Both the position numbers and the translations under genes were made by a program. Under the pieces are notes generated by a model. The model did not search any database. It saw nothing but the letters and a program-made list of their open reading frames with translations, and was not told the DNA's origin. From Ruminococcus sp. UBA7477 (GTDB taxonomy: Bacteria; Bacillota; Clostridia; Oscillospirales; Ruminococcaceae): DNA of 5,852 nucleotides. Shown one piece after another: positions 1 through 5,022 of the stretch. Every line of letters starts with the position of its first letter. Positions within the stretch are counted from its first letter, which is position 1. The stretch is taken from positions 1-5,852 of the forward strand of contig DLOT01000021.1 in assembly GCA_002479715.1 (NCBI GenBank), in the 5' to 3' direction.

Positions 1-655
1 GGCGGGGAACGCCGTTTGCCTCGGTGAGCGTGACTGCTCGCTTCAAAGACGCAACCAGAAGCTGATAGAGGAAACTCCCTCTCCGGCAGTAAACGAGAAG
101 CAGCGGGCGGACATAATAGAGCGCGCGGTCAAGGCCGTCAGAAAGATAGGCTATGTCGGCGCGGGAACGCTTGAGTTTTTGCTCGACCGCGAGGGAAACT
201 TCTGGTTTATGGAAATGAATGTGCGGCTCCAGGTAGAGCATTGCGTTACCGAAATGCTGACGGGCATAGATATCGTTAAATGGCAGATCAGGATAGCCGC
301 AGGCATACCGATAAGCTTCAGGCAGGAGGATATAAACCTCAAGGGCTCGGCTATCGAATGCAGGATCAACGCCCAAAGCTGCGGAATGCTGAAAATGCTT
401 CATGTTCCGGGCGGCCCCGAGGTCAGGTTTGATACCTGCCTTATTGAGGGTTCGGCAGTAACTCCTTACTACGATTCGCTGGTCGGCAAGCTGATAGTTC
501 ACGCAGGGACCCGTGAGGAGGCTCTTCGCAAAATGCGCGCATCGCTCTGCGAGCTAGTCATCGACGGCTTTGCGACTAACGTTGAAAAACAGCTCAGTAT
601 CGTTGCCGACGAAAGATTTACTTCCGGTAACTACGATCTGACGTTTATGAACTGA
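1..655 (+). CDS. accC: Biotin carboxylase subunit of acetyl-CoA carboxylase, 3' part, with internal in-frame gap
   Basis: AccC uses ATP and bicarbonate to carboxylate the biotin on AccB, the first half-reaction of cytosolic acetyl-CoA carboxylase. The gene enters from the left edge. Reading from base 2 gives 217 codons ending in TGA at 653-655, roughly the C-terminal half of a protein of about 450 residues. Visible family motifs in order are GERDCSLQRRNQK (the Lys matches E. coli K238), GYVGAGTLEF, EMNVRLQVEH (matching E288, N290 and R292), ECRIN (matching R338), PYYDSLVGKL and IDGFATNVE. The oddity is at 371-385: INA-Q-SCG replaces the usual INA-ENPxxNFxP-SxG, so 7-8 conserved residues are absent while the frame is kept. 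accD follows after 20 bases, in the Firmicutes order. Identity is certain; whether the product is active is doubtful. The TTG at 179 is an internal Leu codon, not a start. Confidence 0.95.
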   Translation, partial: AGNAVCLGERDCSLQRRNQKLIEETPSPAVNEKQRADIIERAVKAVRKIGYVGAGTLEFLLDREGNFWFMEMNVRLQVEHCVTEMLTGIDIVKWQIRIAAGIPISFRQEDINLKGSAIECRINAQSCGMLKMLHVPGGPEVRFDTCLIEGSAVTPYYDSLVGKLIVHAGTREEALRKMRASLCELVIDGFATNVEKQLSIVADERFTSGNYDLTFMN

Positions 656-675
656 TAAGAAAGGCAAGGTTTATT

Positions 676-1530
676 ATGGCGCTGATCAACTTTTTAAAAC
701 CGAAAAATCAGCTTGAGGAGGGCGGAAGGACCGCTGCACCTGTCGTTCAGCAGGATGAGGGCGAGCCTGAGAAAAAGTGTCCTAACTGTCATAAGGATAT
801 CCCTGTCAGCAGGCTGTGGGCAAATTCTTTGGTCTGCTCATGTGGTTATCATTTCAGAGTCAAGGCGCGCTACCGCATACACATGATTGCCGACAAGGGC
901 TCGTTTGAGGAGCTTTTCGGCGACGTTTCCTCAACAAATCCGCTTATGTTTCCGGGATATCAGGAAAAGCTGGAGACCGTTCACTCGGTGAGCGGCGAGG
1001 CGGAGGCTGTCGTGTGCGGCAGGGCAAAGGTAGACGGCACGGACTGCTGCCTGTTTGTTATGGATCCCTACTTTATGATGGGAAGCATGGGCTGTGCAGT
1101 CGGCGAAAAGATAACATTGCTGTTTGAATATGCTGCCGAAAACCGTCTGCCGGTCGTGGGCTTCACGGTTTCGGGCGGCGCGAGAATGCAGGAGGGTCTG
1201 CTCTCTCTGATGCAGATGGCCTAAACCAGTGCGGCGGTCAAGCGCCACAGCGATGCCGGACTTCTCTATATAACCGTTCTTACAGACCCGACGACCGGCG
1301 GCGTTACCGCAAGCTTTGCCATGGAGGGCGACATTATTCTTGCAGAGCCGAGCGCGACAGTCGGATTTGCGGGGGCAAGAATAATTGAGCAGACGACCAA
1401 AAAAACGCTTCCCAAGGGCTTTCAGAAGTCGGAGTTTGTTTTGCAGCACGGTTTTGTTGACAGGATCGTTGACAGGCGTGAGCAGAAGGCGCTGCTTGCA
1501 GAGCTTTTGAAGCTGCACAGCCGAGACTGA
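676..1530 (+). pseudogene. accD: Acetyl-CoA carboxylase carboxyltransferase beta subunit, interrupted by an in-frame TAA
   Basis: AccD pairs with AccA to move the carboxyl group from biotin to acetyl-CoA, giving malonyl-CoA. ATG 676 follows AAGG at 666-669. An N-terminal zinc domain (Cys35, Cys38, Cys54, Cys56) precedes a crotonase-like fold with MGSMGCAVGEKIT (about 135-147) and SGGARMQEG (166-174). Frame 1 meets TAA at 1222-1224, directly after SLMQMA. In the family this site reads QMAKTSAA, so an AAA Lys codon has probably become TAA. Beyond the stop the same frame continues for 101 family-like residues (TSAAVKRH, DPTTGGVTASFAM, GFAGARIIEQT, LPKGFQKSEF) to TGA at 1528-1530. Repairing the stop would give 284 residues, close to normal length. 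No convincing ribosome site precedes the in-frame ATG at 1321, so separate expression of the tail is unlikely. A sequencing or assembly error is a serious alternative. The second zinc knuckle is Cys-X-Cys instead of Cys-X2-Cys. Confidence 0.9.
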
Positions 1531-1534
1531 TTAC

Positions 1535-1541
1535 AAAGGAG
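1535..1541 (+). promoter_or_regulatory. Ribosome binding site of accA
   Basis: AAAGGAG ends 8 bases before the ATG at 1550 and begins 5 bases after the accD frame ends. It is much stronger than the AAGG before accD, so accA can be translated independently even if translation of accD stops early at 1224. Confidence 0.8.
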
Positions 1542-1549
1542 ATAGACTT

Positions 1550-2371
1550 ATGGCTCAGACTCAAGTTCAGACACCTTACGACAGGGTAAAGCTTGCGCGC
1601 GACACCTCGCGCCCGACAGGCCTTGACTATATAAGAAACATCTTCAACGGACTTATAGAGCTTCACGGCGACAGGCGCTTTGCCGAGGATGCGGCGATCG
1701 TTGGCGGGATCGCGCGTTTGGGCGATATGCCGGTTACCGTTATAGCAATAGAGAAGGGTCACACGACCAAGGAGAGGGTTGCACGGAATTTCGGCGCGCC
1801 AACTCCCGAGGGCTACCGCAAGGCGCTTCGCCTGATGAAGCAGGCTGAGAAGTTTGGCAGGCCGATCGTTTGCTTTATCGACACTTCGGGAGCATACTGC
1901 GGAATCGGCGCGGAGGAGCGCGGACAGGGTCAGGCGATAGCCGAAAGCATTTCCGAGATGACTACTTTGTGCGTGCCTATAGTTTCCATACTCATTGGCG
2001 AGGGCGGAAGCGGCGGAGCGTTGGCTCTGGCTGTTGCCGACAGAGTCTGGATGATGCAGAACGCTGTTTATTCGGTAATTTCACCCGAAAGCTGTGCAAA
2101 TATCCTTTGGAAAGATCCCACAAAAGCCGAGGCTGCTGCTGCCAGTCTTAAGCTCACTGCCCACGATGCAAAGTCGCTCGGCATTATCGAAAAGGTTTTA
2201 TCGGAAAAGGATATAGGTACAAAGGCATTCTATGATAGGCTCAGAAATCTGATTGATACCGAGCTTCGCTCCCTTTCGGAGGATCCCGAGCTTATTCAGA
2301 AGCGTTATGAGCGTTTCCGTGCAATCGGCAGGGATAAGGTTAAGACAGGTTTAAGCGCCGCCGGCGAATAA
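1550..2371 (+). CDS. accA: Acetyl-CoA carboxylase carboxyltransferase alpha subunit
   Basis: AccA is the other half of the carboxyltransferase heterotetramer (alpha2beta2) that makes malonyl-CoA in the cytosol. The 273-residue product shows the family landmarks in order: TPYDRVKLARDTSRPT (8-23), IELHGDR (36-42), IVGGIARLGDMPVTVI (50-65), RNFGAPTPEGYRKALRLM (79-96), IDTSGAYCGIGAEERGQG (110-127), GEGGSGGALAL (150-160), YSVISPE (174-180) and ILWKDP (185-190). It is shorter than the 319-residue E. coli protein because both ends are trimmed, as is common in Firmicutes. The start is fixed by AAAGGAG 8 bases upstream and by the position of the TPxxRVxLAR motif. It is the last gene of the carboxylase cluster and lies 19 bases after the accD frame. 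The sequence looks intact, in contrast to its defective partner genes. Its function depends on AccD, so it could be stranded if the accD stop is real. Confidence 0.97.
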   Translation: MAQTQVQTPYDRVKLARDTSRPTGLDYIRNIFNGLIELHGDRRFAEDAAIVGGIARLGDMPVTVIAIEKGHTTKERVARNFGAPTPEGYRKALRLMKQAEKFGRPIVCFIDTSGAYCGIGAEERGQGQAIAESISEMTTLCVPIVSILIGEGGSGGALALAVADRVWMMQNAVYSVISPESCANILWKDPTKAEAAAASLKLTAHDAKSLGIIEKVLSEKDIGTKAFYDRLRNLIDTELRSLSEDPELIQKRYERFRAIGRDKVKTGLSAAGE

Positions 2372-2444
2372 CATCTCCTTTCGGGCGTTTCATCTGATTT
2401 TCGGGAAACGGGAGAAGAAAGCCAATATATTTATAAAAACAAAA

Positions 2445-2480
2445 AAGCCGATGTCTACGGTTCTCCGTAAGCATCGGCTT
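2445..2480 (-). terminator. Intrinsic terminator of the minus-strand SDR gene, possibly bidirectional
   Basis: AAGCCGATG (2445-2453) pairs with CATCGGCTT (2472-2480). ACGG (2457-2460) pairs with CCGT (2465-2468) around a TTCT loop. The inner TCT/AAG step holds one mismatch and one G-T pair, so the arms form an almost continuous stem. On the minus strand the stem is followed by a run of six U and then more U-rich sequence (complement of 2431-2446), which is a classic terminator 12 bases after the SDR stop codon. On the plus strand only CTTCGTT follows, so termination of the acc transcript here would be weaker, although the hairpin is in the right place to serve both convergent units. Confidence 0.85.
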
Positions 2481-2492
2481 CGTTATGATCTG

Positions 2493-3425
2493 CTACTTGG
2501 TGTTTTTCAGTGACCAGCGGAAGGTCGAGATTCTCTGCGCCTTAACATTGTCAACATACCAGTTGGCAAGAGCCATCGATATGTCGAAATAACGGTAATC
2601 GCTCTTTGCTCTGGCCTTGCTGAGAGGAACAAGACTGACAACAGGCTGCTTTTGAATAACGGCACCTATTCTGTGATGCTCTCTCTCATAGTCGAGTATC
2701 TCCTTGGAGGATATCATTCTGGTGTCTGCAATATTGAAAACTCCGTCATACTTAACGCTCGGAACGTTGACTATCGCGCTGATAAAGTCAATGAGATTGA
2801 ATACACAGCAGAACGAGAAGCTGTTTTCGCCTTCTCTGATTATGTAAGCTACATCTTCCTTTGCGTCATAAACTCTGTCACGGAGGTTCTGGGTGTATTC
2901 CGCCGTATAAACGGGCGCTACTCTGGCGATGACCGGAACTACGTTTGTTTTCTTGACGGCTTTCTGCAAAAACTTCTCGCTGGTGAGCTTGAGATCGGCA
3001 TAGTAAGAGCTGCCCTTTTCAGCCGTAGTTTCCCTTATCGGCTCTCTGCCCTTCTGCATTCCGTAAACATCGGTGGTGCTGAGAAGAACTATACTGACAA
3101 CGTTTGCCGAAACCGCCGCATCATAGATGAATTTGTCTGCCGTCTTGCTGGTTTTCATAACGTCGTCGGTGATCAGCGAGTCTATGTCGTTATCGACAGA
3201 GCAGGCCAAGTGAACCAATGTGTCGATCCTCTGGCTCTTCAAAAGATTTTCAATGGTAGACTTATCGGTAATGTCGCACTGAACGAACGAGTAGTCGGGG
3301 TTAGTGCCGACAAATTCATTAGGCTTGCTGTCGATAGCAAACACCTTATGCTTTTTCTGAAGAAGGGCGGAAGTCAGGTACATGCCTATCATTCCGCTCG
3401 CTCCGGTTATCAAAACTGTCGCCAT
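2493..3425 (-). CDS. NAD(P)-dependent epimerase/dehydratase-like protein (extended SDR family)
   Basis: This 310-residue cytosolic protein has an N-terminal Rossmann fold. The dinucleotide loop is TGASGMIG (7-14, GxxGxxG), an acidic residue (Asp32) ends strand 2, which favours NAD over NADP, and CDITD (50-54) is the adenine-contacting Asp motif. The catalytic set is STTDVYG (116-122) and Tyr142-x3-Lys146. Extended SDRs of this type act mostly on nucleotide sugars (epimerases, dehydratases, reductases), but the C-terminal substrate half (about 170-310) has no signature I can tie to one substrate, so no specific reaction is assigned. ATG 3425 is preceded by AGAGGTG at 3438-3432 on the minus strand. 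The gene is a single transcription unit with its own promoter and terminator, divergent from the MBOAT gene and convergent with accA. A role in sugar precursor supply for a surface glycan modified by the divergent genes is conceivable but unproven. Confidence 0.88.
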   Translation of the reverse strand: MATVLITGASGMIGMYLTSALLQKKHKVFAIDSKPNEFVGTNPDYSFVQCDITDKSTIENLLKSQRIDTLVHLACSVDNDIDSLITDDVMKTSKTADKFIYDAAVSANVVSIVLLSTTDVYGMQKGREPIRETTAEKGSSYYADLKLTSEKFLQKAVKKTNVVPVIARVAPVYTAEYTQNLRDRVYDAKEDVAYIIREGENSFSFCCVFNLIDFISAIVNVPSVKYDGVFNIADTRMISSKEILDYEREHHRIGAVIQKQPVVSLVPLSKARAKSDYRYFDISMALANWYVDNVKAQRISTFRWSLKNTK

Positions 3426-3431
3426 AAATTA

Positions 3432-3438
3432 CACCTCT
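3432..3438 (-). promoter_or_regulatory. Ribosome binding site of the SDR gene
   Basis: Read on the minus strand this is AGAGGTG, 6 bases before the ATG whose last base is 3423. It supports the start that leaves the GASGMIG loop close to the N-terminus, as usual in this family. Confidence 0.75.
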
Positions 3439-3464
3439 GCGTTTAAAGATAATGAGTTTATTAT

Positions 3465-3492
3465 ATTATAACACATTACTCCCGATTTGCAA
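3465..3492 (-). promoter_or_regulatory. Sigma-A-type promoter of the SDR gene
   Basis: On the minus strand, -35 TTGCAA (3492-3487) is followed by a 16-base spacer and a consensus -10 TATAAT (3470-3465). TGTG directly before the -10, with one base between, gives the extended -10 typical of Gram-positive promoters. The predicted start is near 3458, leaving a leader of about 33 bases. A-rich DNA immediately upstream (complement of 3493-3540) could act as an UP element. Confidence 0.82.
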
Positions 3493-3541
3493 ACACTTTT
3501 TTAAATTATTTTGTTTATTTTTATTTATTTCCTAATTTCTA
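3493..3541. other. AT-rich spacer between two divergent promoters
   Basis: This stretch is almost entirely A and T, with runs of T on the plus strand. It separates the two -35 boxes by 49 bases and is therefore directly upstream of both promoters. Such tracts commonly serve as UP elements contacted by the RNA polymerase alpha subunit or as curved DNA. I see no clear operator palindrome in it. Confidence 0.55.
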
Positions 3542-3570
3542 TTGCAAGTTTTTGTGAAATGTGATAAAAT
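3542..3570 (+). promoter_or_regulatory. Sigma-A-type promoter of the MBOAT operon
   Basis: TTGCAA (3542-3547), a 17-base spacer and TAAAAT (3565-3570) form a good vegetative promoter with a TGTG extended -10 element (3560-3563 region). Transcription would start near 3577, giving a leader of about 38 bases before ATG 3615. The -10 overlaps an upstream in-frame GTG at 3561, so that GTG would lie before the transcript start and cannot be the initiation codon if this promoter is used. Confidence 0.8.
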
Positions 3571-3602
3571 TATTAGGGGTATACGCCCGTTTACACTGGT
3601 TT

Positions 3603-3607
3603 AGGAG
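3603..3607 (+). promoter_or_regulatory. Ribosome binding site that sets the MBOAT start
   Basis: AGGAG lies 7 bases before ATG 3615. It favours this start over the in-frame GTG at 3561, which has no comparable site and would add 18 residues of unlike composition (Arg- and His-containing) before the first membrane segment. Confidence 0.85.
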
Positions 3608-3614
3608 ATATATT

Positions 3615-4997
3615 ATGCAAGCGACCGATCTGATTTTCCTGTTTTGCTTCGTGCCGATAACCGTTTTGCTGTCGTTTCTGGAAGCAAGCACAGAATATAA
3701 AAACTTTATCCTGATAATTTCCTCGGTGATCTTTTTCAGTTGGGGAAAGCCGTTCGTTGTCTGCGTTATGTTTGCGACCGTTTTGATAGACTGGCTTCTC
3801 GGTCTTGCGGCAGGAAGTCAGAAGCGGAAGGCTGTGAGGCTGGCGGCTGTCTTGGCTGATCTTGCTTTGAACGTTTCTCTGTTTCTGCTTCTTTGTCATA
3901 ACGGGATCTTCGACGGGATCGGCGCGCTGTCGCTGAAGGAGTCGCTGATACCTGTCGGCGCGGCTTATTATACGATAAGGGGCTTCTCTTATGTTTTTGA
4001 CTGTTTTACCGGCAGGGCCAAGGCGGAAAAAAATCCTTGTTATATCATTGCCTATACCGTTTCATATCCGCTGATGCTGCCCTCTCCGATAGTCCGCTAC
4101 GGAGATATGGCGCCTCAGCTCCGTCAAAGAAAAATGACAGGCGGAATGATCTCGCACGGGTTTGACAAAGCCGTGCCGGGTCTTGCTAAGCTTACAATAG
4201 CCGTCCCTGCGATGGAGGCCGTGGCTTCGGCAGGCTTAGGAGGAGATACCGCTTTGGGCGGCTGGCTCGGGATGCTCGCTTATATCTGCCGCGTCTGCCT
4301 GTGGTGGTCGGGAATGTTCGACATATCTATTGGTCTTGGCAGCATTTTCGGATTTACTTATCCCGAAAGCTTTGAAAAATTCGATCCGATGGGTCTTGTC
4401 AGCGGCCTTGCGGAAAGCTTTAACAGAACCCTTAACCGGTTTGCGGCGGAGGTTTTGACAGCTCCGGTGAAAAAACGAAGCGGCATCCCATGCGTGATCG
4501 CTTCAGCTGTCTGCTGTGTTATCGTCGCGTCGTTTTACAGCTTCGGGAAGTTTGTACTGCTTGCGGGAGGCTTGGCGGCACTGTTGGTCGCCGCGGAGCA
4601 GCTGCTTTTGAAAAAACTGTTTGGCGGAGAAAGCTTATCTGTAAAAATATTTTCCTGCATATACACCTGTGCGGCCTCGTTCGCGATTTTTGCGCTGACA
4701 TATTTCAATAGCTTTTCGCAGCTTGCCGCGTGGCTGAAAAGCCTTTTAGGCATGGGTGCGGGTGGTTTTGCCGACGCTGCGCTCAAGACTGCGCTGACCG
4801 ACTGGCTGTTTGTTATCGCAGTAACAGCCGTTTGCCTGTTCCCGCCGACGAGAGGGCTGCTTGTACGGGAAGCGGAAAAGCTATTGGGAAGATCGGCCGC
4901 AGGATACGGAGTGGTGAGAATTGCAAAAACGGTGATAATGTGCCTGCTGCTGATCTTGAGTGCAGCAGCACTTGTTTCGACCGCTATAACTGTCTGA
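3615..4997 (+). CDS. MBOAT/AlgI-like polytopic membrane protein, apparently lacking the conserved histidines
   Basis: The 460-residue protein has about ten hydrophobic segments and follows the bacterial AlgI-type MBOAT plan, whose members transfer acyl groups (usually acetyl) across the membrane onto extracellular glycans. Matching landmarks are FSWGKPFVV (41-49), LIPVGAAYYTIRGFSYVFD (111-129), the very typical PIVRYGDMAPQL (158-169), WSGMFDISIGLGSIFGFTYPE (231-251) and a C-terminal FNSFSQLAAWLKSLLG (364-379). Where active family members have the RRWHISLSxWFRDY box, this protein reads SFNRTLNRFAAEV (268-280), placing Asn270 at the catalytic His. The second family His (GLWHGA region) aligns near Phe307. 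Both losses are inferred from alignment by eye. Start ATG 3615 follows AGGAG. The next gene begins 25 bases downstream and looks like a diverged partner protein. It may be a scaffold, a translocation or binding component, or an enzyme with another mechanism. Family placement is firm; activity is doubtful. Confidence 0.82.
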   Translation: MQATDLIFLFCFVPITVLLSFLEASTEYKNFILIISSVIFFSWGKPFVVCVMFATVLIDWLLGLAAGSQKRKAVRLAAVLADLALNVSLFLLLCHNGIFDGIGALSLKESLIPVGAAYYTIRGFSYVFDCFTGRAKAEKNPCYIIAYTVSYPLMLPSPIVRYGDMAPQLRQRKMTGGMISHGFDKAVPGLAKLTIAVPAMEAVASAGLGGDTALGGWLGMLAYICRVCLWWSGMFDISIGLGSIFGFTYPESFEKFDPMGLVSGLAESFNRTLNRFAAEVLTAPVKKRSGIPCVIASAVCCVIVASFYSFGKFVLLAGGLAALLVAAEQLLLKKLFGGESLSVKIFSCIYTCAASFAIFALTYFNSFSQLAAWLKSLLGMGAGGFADAALKTALTDWLFVIAVTAVCLFPPTRGLLVREAEKLLGRSAAGYGVVRIAKTVIMCLLLILSAAALVSTAITV

Positions 4998-5009
4998 CGG
5001 CAGCACGCA

Positions 5010-5016
5010 AAGGAGG
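5010..5016 (+). promoter_or_regulatory. Ribosome binding site of the membrane-anchored partner gene
   Basis: AAGGAGG is a perfect Shine-Dalgarno sequence 6 bases before ATG 5023. It supports this start and strong translation. No promoter is visible in the 25-base gap after the MBOAT stop, so the two genes are very likely co-transcribed. Confidence 0.85.
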
Positions 5017-5022
5017 ATCGAT

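Noticed and set aside
1222..1224. TAA recoded as an amino acid (alternative genetic code)
   Set aside because: accA in the same window ends with TAA at the expected family C-terminus, and TGA also acts as a normal stop for accC, accD and the MBOAT gene. One internal TAA is better explained by mutation or error.
931..1518. Long minus-strand open frame opposite accD
   Set aside because: It is a shadow of the AccD coding frame, with unlikely residue composition and no support for a start.
1321..1530. Separate small gene starting at ATG 1321
   Set aside because: It is the C-terminal tail of AccD in the same frame, with Met being part of the conserved TASFAM motif and no ribosome site in front.
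2652..3446. Long plus-strand open frame opposite the SDR gene
   Set aside because: It lies antisense to a clear SDR protein with cofactor and catalytic motifs, has no family-like sequence, and has no good ribosome site.
3575..3588. GGGG/CCC mini-hairpin in the MBOAT leader as a riboswitch or attenuator
   Set aside because: The stem is only about three base pairs and the leader is about 38 bases long, too short for a known riboswitch class.
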